A stretch of DNA of 64,000 nt, taken from positions 12,029,537-12,093,536 of the forward strand of contig NC_134107.1 of NCBI RefSeq assembly GCF_040939455.1, read 5' to 3'. Each line of letters begins with the position of its first letter. Position 1 is the first letter of the stretch. Positions 31,261 through 63,400 of the stretch are shown here, piece by piece. The stretch is from Microcebus murinus. Taxonomy: Eukaryota; Chordata; Mammalia; Primates; Cheirogaleidae. Made by a program: the position numbers and the translations under genes. Below the pieces are notes generated by a model. That model was not told the origin of the DNA and did no database searches. It saw nothing but the letters and a program-made list of their open reading frames with translations.

Positions 31261-34200
31261 AAAGGCCCGGAGCACAACTTCCCTCGCCCCTGGGCAGTGG
31301 CCGTCTCTCTGCTGGGTCAGGGAGAGGGGCTGGGGACGCCCGCGGCCCCGGAGCCGGATGGGAGTTGTAGTTCGCTCTCTCCCAGGTTTGCCCGCGCTTG
31401 GCACCCCCCAACACGCCCCCAAAGTTTCTGATCTCACTTTAATTGTGTCGTTAGAGCTGCCCCAGGAGGCAGGAAGGTGAGGTAGGGATGATCACACCCA
31501 TTTGGCAGATGGTCACACTGAGGCTTGGGAAAGATGAGGTGAATTGAGGGACTGAGGATGAGGAGGGTCCGAAGCTAGACCCCTGCGGTGGCGCTGGGCT
31601 GGGCCTGAGTCTCAGCCTGGAAAGTGAAGGGCAAGAAGAGGTCCCTAGGGGCTGCCGGAGACCGGCGGGAGGGGAGGGGCTGACTCTGGTGGTGTTTCTG
31701 ATTTCTGCCCAGCTGTAGCCAGCTGGGCTGGACCAGATGCCAGGGGACTTTGGGTCTGTCCAAGACGAGAGATAAAGGGTGGGGCATTTTAGTGGCTTTA
31801 GACAACACATTCTTTCTTTAAAAGATCTGTTCAAGGGTTTGCCTCCCCTCAGACTGGGGCCTCCTTGTGAAGGGACAGGGCGAGGCTCCCCGCCTTGGGG
31901 GAGGAGGAGCTCTGTGTTTGTAGAGCTGAACTGAGCACCCCCTGGCAGCAAGCAGGGTGCTCCTCCACGTCAGGGGTCTCCCCTGTGATCTCAGGGACTC
32001 TGCCCTGAGGCTTCGCAGGGCCCACAATCTGAGAAATATTTGGGGAAACATAGTCCGCATGTGTTACCCAAGTCGGGCCGGGACGGGGAGCCAAGATTCA
32101 AACCCAAATCTGGGGATCCCAGTCACTGCCTTCGGGTCTCCTGGCATGGGGAGGGGCAGGAGTTCCTCTGGTTTGACGGAGCTCCCCTGTCCCTCGGAGG
32201 GATTCTGGGCCCTCCTACAGGCGGAACGGGGTTGGGGCCCCCAGGAGGTGAGAGGCACCTGCTCCCTGAGGCCACAGGGGGGCGCCAGAGACCAGAGGCG
32301 GGGCAGGCGCTGTGGCCGGAATGAAGTTCCCACCTGGAGAACAGGTGAGGGGGCCTGGGTGGAAGATGGGCCTCTCCTCTGCTGCTCGTGGACACCCGGA
32401 TCCTCCAACCCCACCCTAACGCGGCCCCAGGGGTCTGCTGTCGGGGCCAACTTGTGAGGCCTCTGGGTGCTGGCTCATTCCCTGTGTGACCGCTGGTGAG
32501 TCTCTTAACCTCTCTGAATGCTGAGTTCTCAGAAAAGTCCATCCTCCCATGCACCAGACGCCATCCCCACACGGTACAGCGTAGCGGAAACTGAGTCTCA
32601 GACAGCAATAACGGAGTCTCCAGGCCAGGGGCTGCGTGGGGCAGAGCTGGGACCGAATGTAGCCCTCCCTGCCTCTCTTGCACTTTATTAGTTTTTGTCA
32701 CATCTCTTTTGCAGGCTTCAGTTTCCTTGTCTATAAAAGGGGGTCGGGCCCCCTGCTCAGTCTCAGGCCTCCAGCCCTGACAGAAGCAGCTCGAGGACAC
32801 TGCCGCTTGGCCCCAGCAGATCTGTTTTCTGATCCCATGTTAGCCAGAACCCCAAGGGCCACAGAAACCTTGCCTTGCTCCCTACGGAGCCCTGCACATG
32901 GTGGCCCCTCTCGGAGGGACTCCAGGGAAGAGCAAGTCCAGTGAGATGAACCTCTCTCCCCAGAGCCTTGGCCCAGCCCATCTGGGCGGTCAGGCCACTG
33001 CGCCCAGTGCAGGAGGGCCCTGCTACCTCCACAGCCTTTCACCTCACCCCCAACCCCTCTGGCAACAGGTCTGCCCAGCCCTGGGGGAATAAATCACACT
33101 GATAGCACTGTGCATTCCCATGGGACACCTTGGCATTTCAAAGTGACTTCAGATCTGTTATCTTCACAAGAGCCCTGCTAGGAGAGAGTTGTCATTACCT
33201 TCCTTTCGCAGATTAATTCACTGAGCTGCAGAGACTGGATGATGCCAGCCTTGAGCTCCTTCCCTTGGTCCAGAGCCTGCCTCAGTCCCAGGTTCTGGGG
33301 CTAGGTCAGTGCCTGGCAGCAGAAGGGAGCCATGTGGTGGCGCCTAGATGCTAGGGACAGGGGCAGGGAAAGGCCAGACTGCAGGAGGCTTGCTGTAGGC
33401 TTCTGCAAAGGGGCTTGGATGCAGAAAAGGAAAGTGTCAATTCAGCGACCCAGACCTCACAGAAAGAGAAGGTTCAGAGGCAACGAGAAGCCCAGAGAGG
33501 GGAGCACAAGTGACTGGCAGGGGACCCATGTTCCCGACCCCAAAAGCATAGCCCTCTGGCTACAGGAGGCAGCTCAGACACAAGGTAGGCTCCGGGGGTC
33601 TGTAGCATGGCAGCCACATGATAGGCTCATGGCTGTGGCGCCCCCTTCCCCCAAGGCCCTGGGAGTCAGCCTCCAGCAGGTGGCCTGGGATGAGTCACCC
33701 AGCCCCACCTCAGAATGCAGCTCCCAGCAGATGGTCCCGCAGGGCTGAGTAGAATGGCAGCCACTGCCCTTAGCCACTCGGGAAACAGAGTGTAGTGTCC
33801 CACCTCCACCCAGGGGTCAGGGAATGAGAGGCTGGCTGTGTGGTCATACAGCCCTGTCCCTGCTGACTGGGCATGTGGCCTTGTGCAAGTCCCTTCCTGT
33901 TTGGATACTGTGTTTTTGTGTACAATGGAGAACTGCACCTGCTCAGGTGTGAGGGATAAATGAGGTACCCAGTGTGGCCACCAATGGCCATCCTAACATT
34001 TTTCTCCCTAGAAGGAGCACGGGCAGCCATGTGGTTGGAGGTGGAAGAGCTCAGTAACCCTTCCTTTGCTGCTCAGGCCCCCAGTTTTATTTAAATGTGT
34101 GACTGTTGGGGGCTCAGGGAGGGGCTGATGGAGATGGTGGGGGTTGAGAAGCCCCCCCACCCCGCCCCACCCACCCGGCCCACCACGGGAGTGTCCTTTG

Positions 34201-34890
34201 AAAAGTCCAAAGCTCCAAATGGGTGGACATATGGTGGTTTCATCATCCTGGTTTTTCTTCCAAAAACCTTCCCTGCGCTGCTCCAACAAGCCATAGGGGC
34301 TCCTACGCTCCACAGTGCTGCAGCCGCATGTGGTTTTACAATTATCCGTCCCTCTAGGTGCACAGGAAGCCAGGCCTGGGTCCCCTTGGCCACCACCCCC
34401 CTAGCCCTCAGGCGCCACTGGGTCTGCAAGCTGCTTCAGGGAAGGGTGGGTCCCGCTTGCTTTGTTCTGGGTGCTGGGTGGGGCACCGTGCTCCCTGCAC
34501 CCCACCCTTACCACCACCCCAACTAACCTCCCTGGGGTGCTCAGCCAAGGAGGCCACCAAGGTGGGCCTCCTGGGGCTCTGTGAAGTGTGGCTGCTCCTG
34601 CCTGTAGGGCCTGAGGAAACAGGCGCAGGAGGGGAGGGGACTGGCTGGCCCCCCACAAGTGGCAGAGCTGGGATTTGAACTTGGGGCTGTCTGCCCAAGG
34701 CTGCCCTCTTCGTGCTGCCTGAGCTGTTGAGCTCTGAAGGGGATGGGCAGGAATGCTGGCATGATCCTCCAGGCCCCTCTCCCTGCCTCCCCAGCCCACC
34801 CAGGCTCTGCAAGTCCTGCATGTCCTACCAGCAGCCTATTTGAGATAAGAACAGGGCCCTGGGTTGCATTTGTGGTTACATCTTTGTTTT
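31261..34890. other. Unique intergenic DNA between CDC42BPG promoter and EHD1
   Basis: The stretch is mostly unique. MIR-like relics are seen at about 31440-31610 (tttggcagatggtcacactg) and 33095-33260. Open frames of 100-220 codons occur on both strands, as expected in GC-rich DNA, and none resembles a known protein. I see no gene here. Confidence 0.55.
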
Positions 34891-34891
34891 C

Positions 34892-35186
34892 CTTTTTTTT
34901 TCTCTTTTTTTGAGACAGAGTCTCACTTTGTTGCCCAGGCTAGAGTGAGTGCCATGGCATCAGCCTAGTTCACAGCAACCTCAAACTCCTGGGCTCAAGC
35001 AATCCTCCTGCCCCAGCCTCCCGAGTAGCTGGGACTACAGGCATGTGCCACCATGCCCGGCTAATTTTTTCTATGTTAGTTGGCCAATTAATTTCTTTCT
35101 ATTTATAGTAGAGACAGGGTCTCACTCTTGCTCAGGCTGGTTTCAAACTCCTGACCTCGAGCAATCCGCCCCCCTCGGCCTCCCAG
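34892..35186 (-). repeat. Alu, head missing
   Basis: This reverse lemur-type Alu is flanked by the exact 15-base duplication tacatctttgttttc (34877-34891 and 35187-35201). The copy stops at cctcccag, so it is 5'-truncated at insertion. The exact duplication suggests a recent event. Confidence 0.93.
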
Positions 35187-35201
35187 TACATCTTTGTTTT
35201 C

Positions 35202-36800
35202 TAAGGAGCAGAAAAAATGTTTATTCTGAATGGGATCTTAAGACTGGGTTCTGGGCTCTGAGGTGCCACTGGGTGGGAAACTCTGATCAGATTGTCCTGA
35301 AGGCCTCTTACTCCAGAAGCCTGGAGACTGGTCGAAACCCCCCTCCTTTGCCCCAGGAGAAGAAGGCCCCTAGGGAGCTGGGGAGGAGGCGAGGGCTGGG
35401 GGCTAGCCCTCCAGGTAGGTGGCCACATCTCAGTCCACAGCCCCTGGCCCTTCCCAGGCCTCTGTCATGGCCCTCCCTGAGCTCTGGGGCAGACACCTGC
35501 CCTCAAGCCTCAGCTCAGCAGGCACTTCCTGGGGTAGCCCCTGGGGGTTCAAACCCCCTCTGTCACCTGCAGACCCCACTGGGGGAGTGTGCTCAGGGAA
35601 GGAGGGCAGGCAGCTTCCCTGACTCCCGGTCTATGAGCACTCTCAAGTTCTCTTTTCTCTGATGCACTAACTGCTTGACCAAATATGCTCCACCTCTCTT
35701 GGGTGACACCTGCCAGCTGAGAAGCTGTCCCAAGCTCTCAGGACTCAGGCTGGAGTGACAGCATTTAATCTTTGACATGGCTTTCTCAGCCAAGTGCAGC
35801 TGCAGTCTGCGGTGGGTAGGGTCGGGGATCACCACCATGTATTTCTTTATAAAGCATGTGATAGATTAGAAGCCGGAGGGGAGTGGGCTCTGGGGTGGGT
35901 CTCCTTCCATGACCGGTGCTGCTCTGGCTGTCCTAGGACTTGGGCTCTTTTGGCTGTGAAATGTGGAAACAGACCTCCCCAGCTCATGAGGGCTCTGGAA
36001 AATCTAGCACAAGGTGAACCCCACGCAGGAGGCACGCTGACACATCCGATTGGAACCTCAAAGACAGAACTCCCGGCAAGCCTGTGACCCTGGAGCACAC
36101 AACTGAGCCCTGCAAACCCTCGGGCTCTTGTTTACATCCTGCTTTTGCCAGTTTGCCTGGAACGGTCTTCACCCCATTCTGTACCCTTTCCTGTCTCCCC
36201 TCTCCCAACTTGTTCCCCTCCCCTTTTCTGGTACAGTCTCCCCATCTATGACATCATCTGGAAGCCCAGCCCCACCCTTAATTGTACTTTTGTGGCTGGC
36301 CTGTCTGCTCTGTCCATCTTCAGAGTCCCGGCTTCCCAGTCTGTAAACCACCCTTGGGGCCAGCATGGTGCCAGGCTGGCGCTGGAGCCCAGAACCCCTT
36401 ATTTACTGACCCCTCCCTGTGCTGAGGGCCCCACGGGCGCCCACTTGTCTGTCCCTGGCTAAGCCAGAGCCCAGGCTGGAGGAGACGCCGTGAGGACCCT
36501 AGAAGGGTGCCAGCCTCGTCCTCAGTTATCAGACGTCTTCCCAGCCGCTTCACCCCCAAGTAAATCGCTCTTGCCCAGCTCTCACCTGCCATGAGGAAGT
36601 GGGTCCCAGCCCCTGGGGATCCCCTCTCCCTACCTGTCCAGGCCTCACCCTCTTCTCAGGAGGCGACAGTTGCTGCACAGCGCCCCCTGGAGGCCTTGCC
36701 AATCTGTCCCTGCTGGCATCTTGGCCCCCAAATGCTCTGCCAGCAACCCCACAGGCACTCGGGAGGAGGGCCCCGCTACTGCCCCCAGAAAAGATGACAA
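35202..36800. other. Unique intergenic DNA downstream of EHD1
   Basis: This is unique sequence with no recognised gene. A CTCF-like motif lies at 36680-36693. Open frames here carry no recognisable domain. Confidence 0.5.
36680..36693 (-). promoter_or_regulatory. CTCF-like motif between CDC42BPG and EHD1
   Basis: The minus strand reads CCTCCAGGGGGCGC, which matches the CTCF core CCASYAGRKGGCRS at 13 of 14 positions (T for A at position 3). It lies about 140 bases beyond the inferred EHD1 3' end. Occupancy is unknown. Confidence 0.5.
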
Positions 36801-36835
36801 AGCACTAGAAGCCAGCTTCAGCACAATTAAAACTT

Positions 36836-36841
36836 TTTAAT
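36836..36841 (-). terminator. EHD1: EHD1 probable polyadenylation signal (ATTAAA)
   Basis: On the minus strand ATTAAA lies in a U/A-rich context (cattaaaaagttttaa). It is the second most common polyadenylation hexamer. Cleavage is expected near 36810-36825. Confidence 0.6.
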
Positions 36842-37047
36842 GCAAGGAAGAAGTCTTCAGTCACTTTCTTCCCATAGGCGAGTGTGAACAAGCTGCTGCA
36901 CCTTACACAGCGACTTCCCGGGGAGGACCTGTCTGCATCCCTCCTCACTAAAACCATATGCCGGAGGGCTGGGGAGGTAACAGGCCAGTTCCTGGAGACT
37001 CTGGCTGGCTAGGGCCAAGAGGGGAGGCCACTCCCTGGACCCCTGGC

Positions 37048-37200
37048 AGGGGTGGGGAACCTGTGGCCTTAAGGCCACATGTGGCCTTCTGGGTTGTTAA
37101 ATACAGCCTTTTGACTGAATCCAAATTTTACAGAACAAATCGTTTTATTAAAAGGGGTGCAGCAGAGAAAGATGAAGCTTTTCTTGCCTCCTTTGGTGCT
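37048..37200 (+). repeat. hAT-like DNA-transposon relic
   Basis: The text caggggtggggaacctgtgg, then ggccacatgtggccttctgg and tttacagaacaaatc, resembles the terminal part of non-autonomous hAT-type elements. Only one end is clear. It lies in the inferred EHD1 3' UTR. Confidence 0.5.
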
Positions 37201-37215
37201 TAAGAACGAACAATC

Positions 37216-37546
37216 TTTTTTTTTTTTTTTTTTGAGACAGAGTCTCACTTTGTTGCCTGGGCAAATGCCATGGCATCAGCCTGGCTCACAGCAACCTCAA
37301 ACTCCTGGGCTCAAGCGATCCTTCTGCCTCAGCCTCCAGAGTAGCCGGGACTACAGACACCTGCCACCATGCCCGGCTAATTTTTTCTATATATTTTTAG
37401 TTGTCCAATTAATTTCTTTCTATTTTTAGTAGAGACGGGGGTCTCACTCTTGCTCAGGCTGGTTTCAAACTCCTGACCTTGAGCGATCCGCCCCTGTCAG
37501 CCTCCCAGAGTGCTAGGATTATAGGCGTGAGCCCCTGCGCCAGGCC
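37216..37546 (-). repeat. Alu in the EHD1 3' UTR
   Basis: This reverse lemur-type Alu has the imperfect duplication aagaacgaacaatc / aagaacaaacaatc at its ends. It is in the sense orientation of EHD1, so the mature mRNA would carry a sense Alu with its A-tail. Confidence 0.92.
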
Positions 37547-38925
37547 AAGAACAAACAATCTTGAAATCAGAAGGCTGTGGGTCCCCTACCTCTGCCAGGC
37601 CTGGAGGAGCCCGGACGTGCAGCATGAGGGCCGCGCCACCTGCCTCAGCGCCACCAAGCCCGACAGCCACCCACTGCCATCCAGGGGCTGGTGAGTGCGT
37701 CGGTTCCCCAGATGAAGCAGAGTGAGGGGCTCAGACCACCATGCAGCTCATTTCTTATTGCTCAGCCTGGGGCAGTCGTTCTAAGGTCGTCTAAGTCACA
37801 TCCCCTCCTCTGCTCAGCCAGGGAGGAGGAAGGCAGGAAAGGAAGGGCATGAAAATGGAAGGTGGTTCCCTAGGGCCCTGCTGTCTGGACACTAGGCCCA
37901 GGCTGAGCCTCAGGCTTCCTCTTACCCTCACCAAACCATTCGTGAGGATCCACCACCCACTGAAAGGTGGGGGAGGGGCACATGAGAAAGCTCCAGGACA
38001 GTGAGGGGAGAACATTCCAGGTGGACAGGCTCAGCCAGGACATAACTCTGGGGTCCCTGGAGGGACGTGCTCCCCAGGACCCAGCATCTAATGGCTCCTG
38101 GGTGGAGTTGCCCCAGGCTGGAATGTGGGGAACAAAAATCACAGCTTTTGAACAAGTGGCTGGGAAGTTGCTGGAAAATTTAGTCAAGTATGAAAGGTGT
38201 CACTTTACAGAACAAAAACTAGCTTATATATTTTTCTGGAAGACATTCTCTCACCCCTCCCTGAAACCCCCCAGAGAGACAAAGGTGGCTGGGCCTTGCT
38301 TCTGTGACTGGCAGGCTGGGGTGGAGTGTAGGGCTGGATGGTCTGGGAGGAAAGAGCAGCCAGGCCCAGGGGGCCCAGGAGGGGGAAGGCACAAGAACCC
38401 AGTTCACCGAGAACACAGGAGGAGGCAGAGCTGGGCGAGGGAGGAAGCCACTGCCCCTGAAGCAACCCTCAGCTTCCTGTCCACACAGCCCTGGCCTGGC
38501 AGCTGCCAGAAGGAGCGAGCCAGTTCCCCTGTGGGCACAGTCACCGCACGTGCCGTCCAGCCAAAGCCAGGGCGGAGGAAGGTCAGGAGGGGACAGAGGC
38601 TGTGTGTGTGTGGGGCTGTCAGACAGAGCAGGAGGCAAGAAAAAACGTGCCTCTAACGTTATATATTAAAAATATCCATAGTTCTTGTGCACAAAATTCC
38701 ATCATTCACATCTGAGCATCGCCCCTGCCTCCCCCGCCGGGCCCAGGACAGCCTTAAAAGAAAGATGGCGGTTTTCCTTTTCAAGAGCTGAGGAAACATC
38801 CGCTCAGTCTTTATGGACCTTGAGAAATGGTGAGCCTTCCCCTCCCCCCAGTCTCTGCCTCCCAGGCCTCTGCCTGCTGGGTGGTGTGGAGATGGCGGGT
38901 GGCTGGGGCGAGGCCGGTCACTCAG

Positions 38926-59782
<20,857 letters not shown>

Positions 59783-59993
59783 GCTGTTGGAGACGGGGCT
59801 GGCTGCTGCGGGGCAGACCGGCGGCTGAGAGCTGGGCTAGGGCACGGAGCCGAGGCGGGGCCTGGCCGGCCGACTAAAACAGCAGGCGGCAGCAGCGGGG
59901 CAGGGGGCGGGGAGCGGCCCACACTGCGCAGGCGCACGGCACAGCCCGGGGAGGCGCCCTCAGCCAAGTGGAGCGCGCGCCCCGTCAAGCGCC

Positions 59994-60000
59994 CTTTATA
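59994..60000 (-). promoter_or_regulatory. EHD1: EHD1 TATA box
   Basis: The minus strand reads cctataaaggg. It sits about 215 bases upstream of the start codon within a CpG island, a less usual combination. Confidence 0.6.
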
Positions 60001-60419
60001 GGATCGGTCCTGCGATCCCGCTGGTGCCGCCGCCGCCTGAGCAGCGGGGAATGGGAGGGGAGGAAGGAGCCCCAGGCCCCGCCCCTTAGCTCCGTGCCAC
60101 GTCCTCCCCTCCTCCGCCTCCCATTGGCTGATTCCAAATCTCGCGAGCTCCTGGTCGGGGTGCTGTGGCAACTGCACCTGTTTCGCCCCGCCCCTCAAGG
60201 GGCTGCTAGCGGAAGTACTGCGGTTGGAAAGGCGGGGAGGGGGTTTAGGCGCTTTCCAGCACTCGTGAGCCCCCGCACCCTGCAGGTTGGCTCCGCAAGA
60301 ACCCAGTTAGACACTGCAGCTCCTGGACTACGCGTCCCACCCGCAGTTGCCCCCGTGAACCGTCCTCCTCCCACCGGCTCAGAATCCCCGGAAGCATCGG
60401 AGGCCCCGGGGTCGCGGCA

Positions 60420-63400
60420 CCTCTTCTCCTTCGCGCTTCTCTGACACATTCCTCTCGTCCCCTCATCTTTTATCTACTTTGCAGAGGGGGAGACAGGAAA
60501 GAGGTAGCAGGGGAAGCTGATGGAGTAGAGAATCCCAAGTGGGGTGGTGACCAGGAAAAAAAAAATGGGGAGAGAGAAGGAGCCGATGGGGAAAGTCTAA
60601 CTGGCAGCAAAAGGCCTGACCTTTCCTCAGGCCGACGGGACTGGGATTGGGAGAGGGACAAGCGATGGAGGACATACGTGACATTTGACGTGTGGGGGTG
60701 AAGAGAAGGCTTCCCCAGAGAGACTGCAGCTGTGGCAGGGCGGGAGGTCATAAAGAGGAAGTTGAGGCCCTCTGGCCACTTGCGCTTTGAGGAAGTGAGA
60801 TCGGAAATTCCCTATGTGGGGAGAAGGGAAATGTGGGGGCAACAGTGCAATCTTGTGGGAACTTAGGGGGAAATTTAAAAACCCAAATACTTCCGCTTTC
60901 CTCTCAGGGTCACCACCAGTTACCATCTTTTACTCTGATTTATGTCCCACCCCTCTTACCAGTTCCTGGCTGTTCCATTGGGCTCATGCCCCCGCCATCA
61001 TCCTTGGCCACACATATACCCCCTTGGCTGTCCAGGCTGAATCTTCAGTAGATGATGTCAGAGCTTTAGGGACTGTGATTGTTAGGTAACCAGTATCAGA
61101 ACACCAAAGTATGGGAGGGGGGCCCATGGGCTCTTGGAGAGATCTAAGATGAACCTGGGAACTTGAAAGCCAGTTGTCCAATTTTCTGGCTTTGGGGAGG
61201 TGTGGAAGACTAGAGGGCTGGGTGCCTATATCTGGGAAGAATGCAGTCTGGCAGGCTAAGGGGACAGAGGCAGGAACTAGAGCCAAGTCAGGTGGGATCC
61301 AGAGAGAACACAGTAGGAGGTTTGGTCACCCAGCCCTTGTAGGATCTGGCCTCTGAACCTTCTGAGGGAATAGATAACGTTAGTTTGATTGCCTTCCCCT
61401 CTTGCTCCTCCCTAACCACTGGAGAGCAAATGTCAGCCCTGCCTGCAATCTTAGGTCCCTGACTTACTGCTTTTATTTGGGATTTCATTAACATTCTTTT
61501 CATCAATCATAGTAAAGTGCAGAAGCCATCAAGACTTTTTTTGGCATTCTCCATAAGAGGATACTGAGGCCGCTAGGCAGGGGCTGTCACCAGAGGCTGC
61601 ATGCCAATTGGCCAGGAGCCTGGGGTGGGGTGGGGGCCCAGTCCAGACTTCCTGGGTCAGCCTTAGAAGCCGAAGGATTTAGCTCCTACACAGTGGTATG
61701 GGGGATCCACCCTGGAGATGCAATCTTTGGGTGGGTCTAGGAAAAATGGGAGGTGGGGGAAGGGATCCTGAATGAAGCAGTTGTTCCATGTCTCAATGAG
61801 GCCGCTCTGAGCCCCGCAGCACTCACACTGACCCACCATGATTTTCACATCTCCCCAGAGCCTTGTGTGCTGGGAAAACCCAGCGCCAGAAAACTGAAAA
61901 CAACAAAATGTTCCCGGGTTATTTATAAATGAAACCTGGGCCCTGTTGTTATGTATGGCCACTTGACTTCTCCACAGAGCTGGAAAGACTGGAAGAAGAG
62001 CTCTGTCTCACTCTACTGAGGTTCAAGTGGCCAGGAATTAGTTCCTCCAATTTCATGGAGTTGGCACCCAGGTCCTAGGCAGCTTCTTTATCTTGTCGTG
62101 CCTCTGATTGTGAAAATGTCCTAATTTTCTTTGTGTTCTTTGAGTAGGATGGTTTCTGTTTGGTGGGAAAATGTTATAAAATATAAATGAACCATTTCAC
62201 TTTTGGTTTCTCTACTGTTTCACTTTCGGCCTGTCTACCTGGGTCCAGCGCAGACTGATGGAGGCTTCAATTTCCCTTTTGTCTCAGAAACCATGTCCAT
62301 CCCTCATTCTGAGTGTTTTCTTCTTCAGTTCACAGACACATTCATTCAATTCCCAGCAAGTGCAGCCTTCGGGTCCCCCTGGGTCTCCTAGAGGCTGCCC
62401 TCATCCAGCAGAAAGAGGTCTGCTGCAGCCTGCCTCCCCTGGAAGTTCAGTCCTGTCATGGCCTAGTCTAGGGAAGTGTCTACAAGGTCCCCAAAGGCAA
62501 CTTTAAAAAAAATAATAAAGAGGGAGTTTTTTCTCCAAATATAGCAGAAGAATTGGGCTGGGAAAAGCCAAAAACACATAGATTTCTCTCTGGGACGAGG
62601 AGTGGTTCATTCTTTCCACTGAGAAAGTTTGCATATAAGCACAGATTTTTGTTCTTGCAGTCATGAGACTGCAACAGATCCATTTTGCCAGAACAAGGTA
62701 AAAAAACGAGGAAATCTGTTTCTTTGCATGCCAGGATCTCTGGCCTGGCCAGAAGGGTATCCTTTCCACACCGCAAGGCCTCGCAGCAGGAGCCATGGCC
62801 TTGGGCTCGGCCTCTAGGGAGAGTTGCTGGGCTCCAGAGGCCTCTGTCGGCATCTGACAGCCAGGACATGGCCCAATTTGGAGATGACAGTGTCAGCATC
62901 TTAGCTGCTTTCAAATCCCACTGAGAAAAAGCCTGAGGCCCTGGAGTGTCCAGAGACTTTCTTCGAGGTAGCCTGGGCTGAATGAGAAGCTGGGCCTTCG
63001 GAATTTGAATAACTTGCTCTGTCCACGTGCTAACCTTTTGAAGGTGCGAGTTTGGCAGGTGGAAAAACAGAAGGAGAGAGATTCCAGAGCCTCTTTCCCA
63101 GGTGCAGGCTGGCGTGAACTCCCTGCCTTGAAGCTCACCAGCCCTCTCTAGCCCCTTTGCTGCTCTGCAGCCTTGGGGACAGGCTTGCACCTTTGCCGGG
63201 CAATGTGCACATGTAACTGCACAGTGCTTGCAGAGCTGAGACTTAGAGGCCTCACATGCTTTTGGTAAAAACTATAGTCAACTGCCAGGCTTCTAAATGT
63301 GTGTCTTAGTCCCAGCAGCCTCTGGCTTCACCCTGCAGAGACTGTTGGGGCAGGAGCTGCAGCTGAACACAGGGCTTAGTGTTTACCTTCAACTCACTGG

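Larger units (their letters stand above)
36820..38925 (-). other. EHD1: EHD1 3' UTR (contains an Alu and a DNA-transposon relic)
   Basis: About 2.1 kb follow the stop codon. An Alu at 37216-37546 and a hAT-like relic at about 37050-37200 lie inside it. Without the Alu the length is close to 1.8 kb. The end is set by ATTAAA at 36841-36836; an AATAAA at 37149-37144 (minus) is a possible nearer signal. The extent is inference. Confidence 0.6.

Noticed and set aside
30852..31277. 141-codon frame upstream of CDC42BPG ending in the uORF
   Set aside because: Its upper part is GC-rich promoter with no start-site evidence. Only the last ATG (the 11-codon uORF) is likely to lie in the mRNA.
32272..32292. 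Second possible CTCF site (ccacaggggggcgcc)
   Set aside because: The G run is one base out of register with the CTCF core, so the match is clearly worse than that at 36680.
34949..35662. 237-codon open frame starting in an Alu
   Set aside because: The first part is translated Alu and the rest is unique intergenic DNA. There is no splice or domain support.
61545..61562. CArG-like box (ccataagagg)
   Set aside because: A G within the A/T core breaks the SRF consensus CC(A/T)6GG.
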